The notes beneath the pieces were generated by a model that saw only the letters and a program-made list of their open reading frames with translations, searched no databases and had not been told where the DNA came from. This document shows, piece by piece, positions 1 to 12,497 of a stretch of 64,000 bases of DNA. Within the stretch, counting starts at the first letter, position 1. Each line of letters opens with the position of its first letter. The position numbers and the translations under genes are program-made. The DNA comes from Helicoverpa zea (taxonomy: Eukaryota > Arthropoda > Insecta > Lepidoptera > Noctuidae), in NCBI RefSeq assembly GCF_022581195.2, contig NC_061469.1, positions 5,394,001 through 5,458,000 of the forward strand, in the 5' to 3' direction.

Positions 1-496
1 ACAGACAAGATTTATTTTAATAAAGATTTTTATGGAAGTCTCTTTTGGGCTTTAAGGATTATAATGTCAAACTGGCCATTGAATATTTTAAATGCTACCT
101 TTATTTATTAATCTGTGATTTGGGTCGATAAATTATTTTATACATGATCTCAACCTGACTGGATAGCTACAGGATTCTTGATCTAATAGAAATAGAGGTT
201 AAGTTTATTTCTGAGTTTGTAAGGAATAATCTTTTGATCCGCTAAGTACTTATACGATTTTGATAATTCTTGTTTTATTTGACGCTGACGGAAACAGCTA
301 GTACCGACCTAGGCCTACAATTTCTTTTTCATTAACTACTCTACTTATGAGGCATTGCCAAAATTGAAGACGAATAAAAATATATATTATATTATTTTAA
401 AAGTCACTATCATAAAATACACTGTATTAATGGTTATAAGTACCTACGTAATGAAACTGAACGGTTCTTTAATATCGCCCAGTGGGTGTGAACTTA

Positions 497-598
497 ATGG
501 AAAACATCTGTAACATTTGCTGCATTTGCCAAACTGACGAGACGTTGACGCGAAACGTTTCAAGCTTGCGTCTGCGCAAATTGAAGCTCAGTTACTGA
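497..598 (+). other. 33-codon cysteine-rich mini-frame
   Basis: ATG 497 to TGA 598 encodes MENICNICCICQTDETLTRN and a basic end SLRLRKLKLSY. The start resembles the first residues of ZAD zinc-finger proteins. It is too short to call a gene and has no donor I trust. Confidence 0.2.
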
Positions 599-691
599 TG
601 TTAAAAGTGTAGCGAATTTAGTTACAGTTCAGTGCTTTTCATGGAAAGGCTACGTTTAATTAATTATTATTTTCATAATATTTGGTACTTA

Positions 692-855
692 GGACCCGCA
701 TCCGACGGAACTACTTCTAGAATCTGGATAAAAAATTGACTTTATTCTTTCTTAGGTCATAGAATATAATGTACATAAATATGTGAACCAAATTTCATTT
801 ACATCGGTTCACTAGTTTTCACGTGAAAGCCCGACAGACAAAAGTGTTACTTAGT
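692..855 (-). mobile_element. Degraded Helitron-like repeat
   Basis: The internal order (acccgcatccgacggaacta ... ggttcactagttttcacgtg ... cgacagacaaaagtg) matches the reversed body of the copies at 2744 and 62687, but both ends are eroded. Confidence 0.5.
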
Positions 856-870
856 TTTGGGTATGATTTA

Positions 871-2060
871 AGCTGTCACCAATTTAATTCATTTTGTGTT
901 TCTTAAATAATAGGGTTTGCCCTCAAAATAGTAGATTTGTCACCAAATGTAGTCACCAAACAATATAAAATCATTTCCACAATAAATTACCGAAAATCAT
1001 GGAGATATGGGGTCAAGTACCAAATAAATGATTTTGTATGTATTATAATAGGTTTGTCCTAATAGTATTTAAGCAAACTAATTTAAAGAGATCACCAATA
1101 AATCATATATTATATCACTAGAAAATTTCATGAAGGTCTAAAAATGTAGGGTGGTCGTCATCATCATTTCAACCAAAAGAGTCTACTACTTAACTGGCCA
1201 TGTGCCTCCCCCCAAGGGCTTTAGTTTCCACAGGTAGTATAAATATATTTAAATTAAATTTCTAGCTGAATAGTAAATAAAACAATTAATCAAAGTCAAA
1301 ATAATCAATATTTATTGTTAAAAATCTCACTGCCCGCGCCCCGCATCGTATGATCGTACCTACAACCAACCTACAACCCATTCGTTGAGGCCCGAAAGCG
1401 CGCCAATTTGTCTCCCTTCCCTTCCTCTTCCCTTTGAACATATTTTTATTAAAATTATAAACTGATGTATTAAATTGGTAACGAATACATTATTTTAATA
1501 ACTGAACGAAATAAAATGTAACTACTGTATTGGTGACAAAATAACAAATAAAAAGGAGTCGCAGTCAGGGATCGATTAATCGATTTATTTGGTGACAGAT
1601 CTACCATTTTGAGCACCAAGCTATTATTTAAGTAATAAAACTATTATTATAAGAACAAAGTTTATATTCATGTAATGCACTACAATTTTATTGGTAATCC
1701 ATCTCATATTTTACACATTATATTAACAATAATTTGCTAATTCATACCTGGGAACACTCTTTGTTTATCTGAGAACGAAAATATTTCGTGGCGATAGATC
1801 TATTTATTAGGTGATACAACTTGATGACTGTAGTGTACTGTATTATCACCGATATCTGTCGTCTCGTTGTCGCATAGACGCGGAGAGTGCACACTATACT
1901 CTATGGCCAGTTGGCGGGAAACCGGGAGAGTGTGTGGCACGGGAGTAAGACGTTATGTGGGCAAGCGAGCCGATATCCTAATTATCGGATGGTAATTACA
2001 GAGACACAGGTAGGGCGAACACTACAATGACAAATATAAATTTTGGTGACAAAAAATATA
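871..2060. repeat. Repeat unit rich in TGTCACCAA motifs with inverted arms
   Basis: Arm 901-948 (tcttaaataatagg... ending tgtcaccaaat) is inverted at 1587-1634 (atttggtgacag... attatttaagta). Further copies of the core occur at 874-880, 951-960, 1529-1538 and 2041-2051, in both orientations. The structure suggests a DNA transposon with subterminal repeats, or nested copies of one. No coding frame is visible inside. Confidence 0.6.
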
Positions 2061-2604
2061 GTTCCCCTTAGTTTTTATGTTTTGTAAGGATAATATTCAT
2101 CATCATATGCCTTTCCGGTTTCCCCAACTACGTTCATGTCGGGTTTTAGCTACTGCCTGGCACTAAGAAAAAAAAAGCTTGACTGCCATAACCACAACCA
2201 TAACATTGACTTCTTTTAAGAAGATAAGGTATTTTAATCTATTTGACAATTCAAACAAAAAATAAAACTCACATCTTCACTAAACGACAGCAATTGAAGC
2301 GCATGGCTCTTACAATTGAAATATTCATGAAACTTCTAAAGATGATCAAATGATCAAGCACAATAAGTTGTCATTGAATGGCTGCTCTATTTTTAGACCA
2401 CACAACAACCCACAAGGCATACCTACTGTGAACTGCTCATCAAGAACTACGCAATCAATTTGACCCGTTCCTCACATTGTTGGTCTATAAATTAAGGATG
2501 GCTACTAGTAGAATACTACTTGATATTATTTTTAGATGGTTAAATAAACAAATTGTATTAAATTACTAACTTCTTTCTCATTTTGTATCTCGCTACATTG
2601 TTGA

Positions 2605-2694
2605 GCGCCATCTATATTATCATCGTGATACAGCGCCCTCTGTTGTCGAGTAGCATGCAATATTTTAGTTTACTGTAGTTTAACTAGATGGCGC
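2605..2694. promoter_or_regulatory. Three CTCF-like core motifs
   Basis: Matches to the known CTCF core SYAGRKGGCRS: 2605-2615 (reverse, one mismatch), about 2631-2641 (reverse, agcgccctctg, one mismatch) and 2684-2694 (forward, CTAGATGGCGC, perfect). The same string is also common in lepidopteran repeats, so it may be transposon sequence. Confidence 0.3.
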
Positions 2695-2743
2695 TGATTT
2701 CAAATGTCACTCAATGCGTGTAGATTATGCCGTTTATTTGCAA

Positions 2744-2939
2744 CTAGCTGGTGCCCGCGACTTCGTCTGCGCAGGTTTAGTATTTCGAACAATATGTTTA
2801 CAAATTGTAGCCTATGTGTTATTCTGATGTATAAGCTATATTATTGTAAAGTTTCATTAAAATCCATTTAGTAGTTTTTGCGTGAAAGAGTAACAAACAT
2901 CCATACATACAAACTTTCGCGTTTATAATATTAGTAGGA
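2744..2939 (-). mobile_element. Helitron-like non-autonomous repeat
   Basis: On its own strand it starts TCCTACTAATATTATAAA and ends CCAGCTAG, flanked by A on the left and T on the right, the insertion signature of Helitrons. It is 196 bp with no coding capacity. Similar copies are at 5743, 62067 and 62687. Confidence 0.7.
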
Positions 2940-4297
2940 TACATATTCATTTTATTTAAAGCATTTTTTTCATTATTTTATAAGTTAGACCATAATAAAG
3001 CAATCATGACCATAAGAATATAACTAGTGTACTTAAAACTTGCTGTCGAAATGAAAACTAATTTCGAATAATATAATTATTTTTCTTAACCTAGCCACCG
3101 AGATGTTTACAAAAACAGGCCACATAAAATTATGGTGAAATTATGATTATCGCGTTAAACAAACATGAATGAAATCATTTCGCAATGACGACTGAGGTAA
3201 ACCGCAATGATGCAGATTCACCCCTCTTATCCATTGAACCAGGATTTATTTGTGATAGTTTACCTCATTATATGAAATCATATTGCGTATACATACATAT
3301 GTTATTGCAAACATGTAGGTAATTCTAGGTATTTATTCGTACCTTCCAATCGTGACTATAACAAACATTTTGGTGAACTTCACTGAAAACGGTCCCTAGA
3401 CCTAAAGGTAGAATAACATTGTGCAATATTACAATAAAAAAATATTTTGCAATTAAATTAATTTGGATGTTTCAATTAAGTGATTTGAAATGAATTATAA
3501 CATCGTAAAATATACATAATTATTTTAATTTCTCAAATCACAGAATATTTCCATTTTCTTTAAACATTTTTTTCTTGGCAATCTGTTTTAGTGACATTGA
3601 GTATTCGCTGACTCATCCTTTAACGTTGTTACGATTATTTATATCTGATACTCAGATTACCATTTTTCATCCATTAGCTATATAGATAAAATGCTATGAT
3701 GTTTTTTGACGGTTTTTCTATTTGTAACTAAATATATTTAAACGAGCTTCTGCTATTGGCTTCACGTTCTTACCTGGATAAAAAGACGTCTACACTTAGC
3801 CTTCCGCAATAAAAGGACTAAAGTAGGTATCTAATACTGAAATATTTTTTTCAATCGGACAATAGTTCCTGAAATCAGCGCGTTCAATTGAACCAACACA
3901 CTTTTCAGCTTAATTATTTATTAGTATACTTAGATTCGTCGTAGGTACTATCTGGACAGGCCCATTGATTTTTCAGGTAGGTATAAAAGAATCATAAATT
4001 CGGCTTCCTATTGAAAAGTGCATGACGTAATGTTTTTATTGCCGGTAATAAATTGGCGATTATCTTTATGGAAGTGAATTTAATTTCCGTTGCTATATTT
4101 GATAACTTTAATATGCTTACATTTATTTTTATTCTGTGCACTCAAATATTTCTCATTGGCCTTTTGGTTACGAGCATGTGTTTAGTATGAGGTCGTTGAT
4201 TCCATTCCAGAATGGAAACTTTACTTAATTTTTTCGATAAGTACTCCCATAAAAGTAAAGTGCTAATTCAAAGTAACAGGGTAATGTTATTAGACTG
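2940..4297. other. No feature seen
   Basis: AT-rich non-coding DNA. No frame, repeat or motif I could support. Confidence 0.6.
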
Positions 4298-4442
4298 AGG
4301 GCCGATTTTTAAATCGTCAGCTTACTAGCTAGTATCTCAGAAGTAAATATGGCGTTCCCGCTATTTTTCTATAAGTAAAAAAGTTTTCAAAACGTCAAAC
4401 AAATTCTTCAGATAAAAGTTTGATTATTGGAAAATCGGCCCT
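4298..4442. mobile_element. 145-bp MITE
   Basis: Terminal inverted repeats agggccgatttt (4298-4309) and aaaatcggccct (4431-4442) bound an AT-rich interior without coding capacity. I could not assign a target duplication or superfamily. Confidence 0.7.
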
Positions 4443-5742
4443 AATTCGTAGATATTAAATTATTTATTTATTTAGGATGAAGAAGTTTATGAACATTTAC
4501 ATACTTAGGTACTCAATACTTTTATTGATTTCCACATGTACCTACTTACCTAAGTATTCACGCATTGCAATGCACCCAGCATTTAAAATGCACGTTTTCA
4601 GTTAATCATATTGATTACATTATAACGACCTGATAAATTATCTACGTAAAATACATTAACATAATTAATAACCTCAGTCATATTTAATTATCAATTTCGC
4701 ATAAAACGTTTTGACCCTATAATTTTATGGCCAAAACGGTTGGCAAGGTCAAATAACAAATTAATAAAAATTGCACGACATTAGTGAATTTAGTACATAT
4801 TTGCATAATAATTATAGAGTTCATTTATTATGGTATCATAAAAGTTACACATTATACGATGGTCATTTAGTCTTCGTGTTTAGTCAACAGTGGGTCATAT
4901 TTAATTTTGCAGTGGTCTAGTCACTAGTGGATAATATTAAGTAAATTGAATAGGTAATTTTTAATAAGATAAAAGGCAAGTAAACGTATGACGCCAGCAC
5001 AACAATCTATGTGTAAAATTTGGTCAATCAACATTGAAAATTACACTTTAGAGATAAAGGTGAAAATCTATTCAGCAAATGTAAAAGTAGCTTGTTGTGT
5101 TAAGATAACCAATTTGAGCCCGCTTGTCATTTGTTCGACAATTCCCAGACTTACCAAGTGGTATTGGGGAACAGGCTAGCCAAATGATGATTCATCATAG
5201 AAGAAGTAACAACGAACTCCGGAAAAACACCTGGTTTGCCATACGCAGTGGCATTTAAAATTGACCCACGTAGGAGTCTATTCAGGCAAGGACGTTCAGA
5301 ATATTTGGAGACCACAACTCACGTCATAATGTCATGACTGGAATTTTTGACAACATAGATAATAATCTCCATACGAGTAGATATATCGTATTAGTCACTG
5401 GATATATTGGGAATGTCCAAAATAGGAAAGTTATTTATTTAGGCCTAGGTCATGTTTTATTCATGGACCGCCCGCCAGTCTAAAAAGATAGAATGAAGGT
5501 AAAGATTGGTGCCAGAAAAATACTACATTCAGACATTGTTATTGTTCGGAAAGAAAGGTAAAGAAAGTTAGGAAGTCTTATTGCGGGAAATAAACTGAAA
5601 TAGCTAAGATGAGTCTTCAGAATGTGGTAATGGCAAAGGACATTTGTATCACGTTCTAGCCACTTGAATAACATCTAAGGATACGTAGTACTACTGCATA
5701 GGTAATCACAATAATTTATCTAAGAGCATCCACTAGATATAG
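4443..5742. other. No feature seen
   Basis: AT-rich DNA with only short chance frames on either strand. Confidence 0.6.
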
Positions 5743-5942
5743 TCTATACTAAAATTATAAAGAGGAAAACTTTGTTTGTTTGTTTGGTTGTAATGAATAG
5801 GCTCAAAAACTACCGGACCGTTTTTAAAAATTCTTTCACCATTGGAAAGCTACATTATCCACGAGTAACGTAGGCTATATTTTATCCCGGTACGGGCAGT
5901 AGTTACCACGGGACGAGGGGAAAACCGCGGGAAAACGGCTAA
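5743..5942 (+). mobile_element. Helitron-like non-autonomous repeat
   Basis: It starts TCTATACTAAAATTATAAAG, contains ttatcccggtacggg and ends cggCTAA followed by T (a CTRR end). The left flank is G rather than A, so the copy is slightly degraded. Confidence 0.65.
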
Positions 5943-6305
5943 TACATCTTTGACGCATGGACCTACCTTCCTAGTAAATTAGTTTGTCCTCTGTCTCTTA
6001 GATTTCATCGAATAACATACCACGTATTGGCATGTTTGTACCACCCATAATAAATTGACCATGACCATATAGACTTTGTACGCACAGACTAAGAGGATTA
6101 TTTTTTGCCGTTTCTCCAGTAACATTTATTAGTTCTAAAGCTAGAGCCTATGTTTTGTTAAAGAAGAGAGGAAATAGTCGTAAAATGGGAAAAATAAAAA
6201 CTAGTCAATCCACGTAAGTAACGATAGCAAACTTTTTTCAGGTCTGAATCTAGAAATATTCGAATCTTTTTGACGCACTGACAAAGTGCAGTAGATGGGA
6301 CTTAC

Positions 6306-6687
6306 CTACATACACAGGCATAAGTAAAATCACACGGTGTAAAATTCGTGACATTGCTACAAAGTCGTAGGTTGACAAAGTCCTCGAAATAAAATTAATA
6401 ACGAATATCAAATCAAAAGAGCATTGTAATAATGTAACTCCTTTGCCAAGTAGAGTTGAATAGCCTGCGAACCACATTACGTAACCATCCAGATTAGAAC
6501 ACTTTTTGCTCCAACATACTTGCAACAAAAAACTGCCGGTGAAATAGTTTGAAGTCATCATTCGTTCATTTCTTTTCCTCCTCTCTGTGAGCATATAGAA
6601 ACCGAATATTTTCGTCCTAAATATATCGAGAACAGAGATCAAAGGTACATAAACAATACAGCTCAATTGTCCGAAACAGCTGGTCAA
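6306..6687 (-). other. Minus-strand open frame ending in a donor-like site
   Basis: The frame is open for 145 codons (to 6250) and contains a strong donor-like g|GTAAGT at 6305. The encoded peptide is hydrophobic with basic patches (TERRKRNERM) and vaguely recalls an insect chemoreceptor exon. A frame of this length is expected less than about once by chance in the whole window, so it deserves only a weak call. Confidence 0.15.
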
Positions 6688-6714
6688 TTTTCATGTCAAT
6701 GAATTCATCAACGA

Positions 6715-6880
6715 CAATCAAGTTTATAATGATAATGTTGCGAGCGAAGACCGAGTGCAAACGGTTTGCGAAGCTGAAGTGGAATTACGCGGCGGTCTCA
6801 ACTCTAGTACCCACGCGACGTTCATGCCGGTATAACGTTACCAGCTGTCAGACGCGAGAGTGATTTTTGTATATCGAACG
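6715..6880 (+). promoter_or_regulatory. Promoter-like GC-rich patch 5.6 kb upstream of exon 1
   Basis: The patch has a cluster of CpG (gcgagcgaag, acgcggcggtc, acgcgacgttc, agacgcgagag, gaacgccgatcgaacgcgc) inside AT-rich DNA, with a TCAGA at about 6848. It could be a distal promoter or 5' UTR exon of for, or an unrelated CpG-rich relic. No coding exon with a matching phase was found close by. Confidence 0.25.
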
Positions 6881-7084
6881 CCGATCGAACGCGCTAAATG
6901 TTATTTGAATATTTATTTTGAATTTGGAAATATTAACAGATTTTTTTTCAGTTATCCATTATTGCTAGCCAGTGTCATTCATTTTATTAAAATAGTTATT
7001 ATGTTAAGCGAAAAGTGTAAACAAAGTTTAGCTTTAGTCTAAAAGTGGATATAAAACACAGAAATAGTCCATGTTTGTTGGAAA

Positions 7085-10000
7085 AATCCTAGTGACGCCC
7101 ATCAATAAACTAGTAGCGACTAATAAGGCGCAGGGTATTTATGGTCATATTCTTGATCGTGTACAACAAATATATTGTGCGTGATACGACAAATGAGTGC
7201 CTTGTAACGTATATGACTCCAAAACTAAACAACAACATAGAAAAAAAAAATACAATCCTTGTACCATGTAGGGAGGAAAAAAACAAACAATATTTATGCT
7301 CACCAATGTCGCTAATACAGTTCCCAGTAATTCTATCGAAGCTAAAATAAACGAGGAGAGAAAAATTCAGCTTGAAATGTTGCTAAAACTATTCGCTCGA
7401 CGTCAGTCTAAATACTTGTTTGTTATCACGTCGAAGTAAACGCAAATGAGGCTAAACAAGAATATACGTAGGTATATCAAAGCAACACTGTTACATTAAC
7501 AATTAAGTCATGGTGATTTAACAAAAAAAATTGACTTCCACATATAACTAAGAATCTTGCTTCATCATAAATAATATAATGTATTCTCTATATTGGTAAA
7601 AAGTCTTCATCTTAAAAATTACTGATATATAGTGGACCACAAATATTATTTTGTCTGACGTCAAATCAAAGGCTCGTGTACAAGCCCAGTTATATGATCC
7701 AGTACAATTGACCAATTATCACCTATTGTTACTAAGATCATTTCTATTTCAGAAGTTGTAATGTTTACTTTATTTAGTTCTCTAGTAAGATATTTATGCA
7801 TCGTCGATTTACAACGAGACCAACCTTCGTAGACATCTTCCTGTTCACTAGGATTTTCCTCTAAATCTGTCCTTTTGTTCTGTTTTACGACTTCTTGTAC
7901 TCTATCAGATTTATTAATAAGCCCTGAAGCGCTTTTAACTAGGGCTATTTCAAGATCCTTTAATTGCAATTTCTACATATATTTTATCGCGTTGTAAAGT
8001 TTTAGTGGATGCTATTAAAAAGCATTATACGTGTCCATTGAAAGAGCACAGGATAATCACAGAGGTTTCCGGTTGATTTGCATTCAATACTATTGTGATG
8101 ATTATAATAGTCCCTCAAGTGAAACCGATCTGAGTCTCAACAATGCTAATAATGATTGATACGCTGATATAAATAGACCTATGTACCAATTGAAAACACC
8201 AAGACAAAAGAAAGTAAATTCTAAAAACACCTGGAGCGAAACCCTTCCAAATTTTTCATACTCAAAAATCTGAGGCAATTGGCGCCTGCTTAGCATGCGT
8301 TCAAGCCAATAGGTAAAACTATAAGTATTTTATACCAAGCAATAAAATAGGTAGTAAATCTAACCCGCGTATCCGCATCCGCCAAACAGAATCATGTGAA
8401 TATGAGAATGCGATTTTGCAATATTATAATCTCGGACCAAACATATAGTGACGAAGAAAGTTGAACCGCCTGTCACAGCTTATATTTAGCTACCGTGTTC
8501 AAAAAATGGACTTCTCCAAACGTCCCTTGACGCTGTCTATCAACATTGAAATCGGTACGTCTGGAAAACGAAAATAACCTGATGTCTTGCCGTCGAGCTA
8601 TTTTCCAACACCGGTGACATCAACCTGAAACCCGTCAGTAATTTTTAACGATTGGGACAGATGCTAAAGATCTTCAAAATTAAAATGTGTCAAGGACCCG
8701 CAAATTCTTGCTTCAATGTCTTTTAATTAGGCACGCTTAATGAGAAGACCCAATACTAAGAGTATTTTAAATTCTGCAACGTTAGATACTAGCGCAGTAG
8801 CATGACCTTAGATTATTTCGGATTCAGATCCTCCATCTACTCCATCTAGACCGCTATCGTAAATATTTGTTTAGACTGAACCAAATATAGAAAGCATGAA
8901 GATTGGTTCGTGTATTCTTTGGAAATTTAGACGAATTTACGCATGATTGATGATACAAACGAGATCTGTACGTGGAAATATTCTGTTGTCTAATTCAAGA
9001 TGGTTCTTGACGTGAGTTCATATTTCATTCGCAGATTTTCTTTGGTCAAAGAAACGTGACAGTCCGGGAAAATCATTCATTGTCTGTCTTAATATACAGC
9101 TGGCAAATTTCCTCGTCTGCTGTAGACAGATTTACTTCCTAAAAGTTTTTTATCGTTATAAAACATAAATCATATTAACGTAAAAATTTGTTTTGAATTC
9201 ACTAAAAGATGCTATAGTTAATAATATTGAGAAAAGTTCTTAGCGAAACAAAATCAAAACAGGAAAAATATTTAAGAAAACAGGGGTCTAGTGACATCGG
9301 CAGACACCTTTTTCGAGCCTTAGGTCACCTTAAAAATTATGACGTAAAAGTGGCCAACGAGTTTAAAATATTAGACAGGAGTTTTTCAGAGATTATGATA
9401 AAATCAACAAAAGAATCGCTCGCCATGTCGCATGATGTTATGCTATAAACATGATGCAATTACGCCATCAGAGCGCGCTTAATCTAATGGTTTCGGTAGT
9501 TTCAACTCTGTCGCGATAACGTCAACCGTCGTAAATAGCATTAGCCTGTAGTTTGTCAACTTTACCAGGACATACGTAAAGGTTTTGGCATACAATAGAT
9601 ATTGGTGGACATAAAAACTTGTGTAACAAACGTCTTTCTAAATTTCTTCTAAATAATCCTTTTATCGTAGATGACAAACAGGGTTTTAGATGTACAAATA
9701 CTAGATCAGACGAAATCCGTCATTTTCCGTCTGAACATAGCCCTAATCGTAATGACGTAAACTCTTCCGTTGAAGATTATCAGTCTATAGATAAATAGCT
9801 CTTACCTAATGACGCTCGTTATATAGACTTTTCGTTATATTTATAGTATGTTCATTCACATCAATAACCATAAATTCGTATTTCTGATAACTGAAATCAA
9901 GCTTGCATTGAATCTGCTTCTTGTAATAATCTATCTAGACAACTATATCTACTTGGATTCTATCGTTCGTTTTGAAGGTCTAATATTATTTACCTCTCAT

Positions 10001-11095
10001 ATTTAGTCTTCTTAATTATCTTTATATAGTGACTTAAATTAAGTGTAATATCAGTATCGCTACACGATGAAGTTAGTGTTATTTTTAGTCCAAGGAAAAC
10101 GCAAAATCGATGCGCTATATGTTTTGAATTAAATTATGTTTTTCCCGTTTCTAGTTTTATGTGTGGGCAGTGTTTATCATCTGTCAGTCAGAGAACCGAA
10201 CCATTTGATTTCACATTAAGATATTTAATTTGATTAAGATGTATGAACAGTTTATTCATTACGTTGATGAGAATGTGTATCATGATGTAATTAAATGCGC
10301 AGCACACGTTTTGCTAAACGACCTGAAATATTACTTTATTTATCATTCAGTTAAGCTTTTACTAGTGATTGATGTTAAAATTCTTCGCCAAGAATGTTAT
10401 AGGTAATTTATTTATGCGATGCTTTTGCAGAAAGATGTTCATGTATAAATCTTCGATCCAGGGTTACGTACTGATTTCCATACTGAAGATACTATAGGAA
10501 TTATGTATCGAGATTCTATCTCGTTCAAAATATTATGCAACTGTGATCCAGAATTAGTGAATCATATTGAGCAGGTATAATAACAATTAATCTTAAAGAT
10601 TACATTTATTAGCAGGTGTAGGTCTTCGTTCCACTTACGTTTGTGATAAGGGACGATTTAAATAAAGAGTTGTAGCAAAAATATTTATTGATATTAGGCT
10701 TAATGTGGCAGAACGCACTGGGCTTTCGTCCAAAATCAAAGAAAACGGGTCTAGGTCAACTTTTGTAGTACACAATTATAAACTGTCGCATGTTTACACA
10801 AACTATGCAGATACATACAATTGATGTGGGACAAGCAATGTAATTGATGATGATAGGTGATATCTTATCAAGCAATAAAGATGTTTTAAGTAATAATAGA
10901 TAAATGACACATTGTTTTTAATGTCCAATTGAGTAAGGAATTTGGATTTCTTATTGATTCAAATTATAGAAATGATTTTGTTTTTGAAGTCGTCTTCTGA
11001 CTTTGTTGAAGTTACACTTGGCAATAGAATATCAGTTGTTGCCAAGACCAAAAATGTTTCTAAAACATGTCTACCTACGTTCTTTAACCCCTAAA
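7085..11095 (+). pseudogene. Stretch of broken plus-strand reading frames, unrecognised
   Basis: Several protein-like frames follow one another on the plus strand, separated by stops and frame shifts: about 7090-7183, 7316-7438, 8094-8157, 8690-8870, 9230-9448, 9590-9798, 10040-10225, 10240-10404, 10440-10580, 10600-10824 and 10954-11091. One (about 10105-10165) has a C-x2-C-x13-C-x2-C finger-like pattern (CAIC ... CGQC). A single antisense frame of 102 codons lies at 7661-7969. I do not recognise any product. An old transposon or integrated virus is possible, but chance open frames in AT-rich DNA are a real alternative. Confidence 0.25.
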
Positions 11096-12099
11096 TTTTG
11101 TCATTACTTCCGAATTCTTTGCTCAATGACGGAAACTTAAAATAGACTCATTCGTTCAATACACTTCAGGCAGTTTGATCGATGAGTTTTGGCAAAAAGT
11201 TGGTGCTCTAATAGGAGTATCACGTTAGTTCATATATGTAGCTATAATAATGTCATGGTCCAAATACTTCGTGTCAGCACTACCTGCCGTTGCATTGACC
11301 TTATCTGTACTTAGAAAGGCGTGATTATTTGTTCGACCTTTACCTACGAAAATATTCATGATATACCTACGCATAGCAACTGTTGCAACGCGACTTACTA
11401 GTACCTACTCATTGTATTGCACAACCATTTGGTCATTCAGGTGGTAATGATTATACAAACACAATGGCTGAGTGAGAAATGTCAGGCATTAGAATTAATA
11501 GATGCCCGAACACATGTCTAAACAACTTGTCAATATTTATTATGTGGTCGTGCAATTAGAGTAGATCAGTTATGAATAATAATAATAACTACTACGAGAT
11601 TGATACTGTACGTAGAACTAATGATTTTTACTCAGAACAGGTATGAGTAGTATTTTGTGAAGTTTAAAGCCGTATAAATGAAATATGTACTTGTTCAGTC
11701 AAAACAATGTGCTATAAATTGTAGTGACATATCCATTAATGAAAATTGAATAAGCGTTGTAGCAGCTATCGTGAATACAAATAATACTTTTGTCCGGTAT
11801 ATGAAAATTAGAAACAATTACGCAACAAGGATGATTAAAATTCACGTCCACACCTCCAATTAATCTAAGTTGTTTTTTAAATAAATGTAACACTGAACAT
11901 TCAAGGAGATAACACATATAATTAACAGAATTTCACTGCCCGCGGTGTCCTCGCCTGAAGCAGTGTTGTGGGTATCAATTTAGTCTTTATTCTTGAACTA
12001 TGCTTATTAATCTGCACTATTAATCATGTTTAATGAAAACCAATTAAAGCTTAGAACTGGTTGACGGGCAGCGTGCACACTGAAACATATTTCACTATG
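11096..12099. other. No feature seen
   Basis: AT-rich sequence upstream of the putative zipper-isoform promoter. One short antisense frame (11699-11917) looks like chance. Confidence 0.55.
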
Positions 12100-12497
12100 T
12101 GTGGCGCAAGTCATTGAGCAGTTGACTCATCGACAGACTGACACACTTGGGGAACGGACAATCAGTCGTCATTACAATTTATATGGCAACGAGACGTCAC
12201 TATTTATTGTTCTTGCTATAGTAGATTAATATTTGACACTGGCTAGCTAAAATATTTCCAAATATCGAATCCCTAAGCCGGATAGGCGGATTTACAAGTC
12301 GTAGATCAAGTACCTAAATTGTTTTATCTTTCCGATGATATAGGTATTGATAACACGCCAGCAAACGCAGTTAGACGATTCCGTTCTAAGAAACGTGATA
12401 GTAAACTTCGGATATTCGATAAAACGATAAAATGCGGAATTTAGTAAAGTAAAACTGTTAATAGTTTAGTGATAAATTGAGAAATAAGTGTTACAAA
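12100..12497 (+). promoter_or_regulatory. Putative promoter and 5' UTR of the zipper isoform
   Basis: An arthropod initiator-like TCAGT occurs at 12162-12166 inside ggacaatcagtcgtc, about 335 nt upstream of the ATG at 12498. No convincing TATA box lies at -30. The rest is AT-rich, as expected of a 5' UTR. An upstream 5' UTR exon with splicing into this segment is equally possible. This is inferred from motif and position only. Confidence 0.35.
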
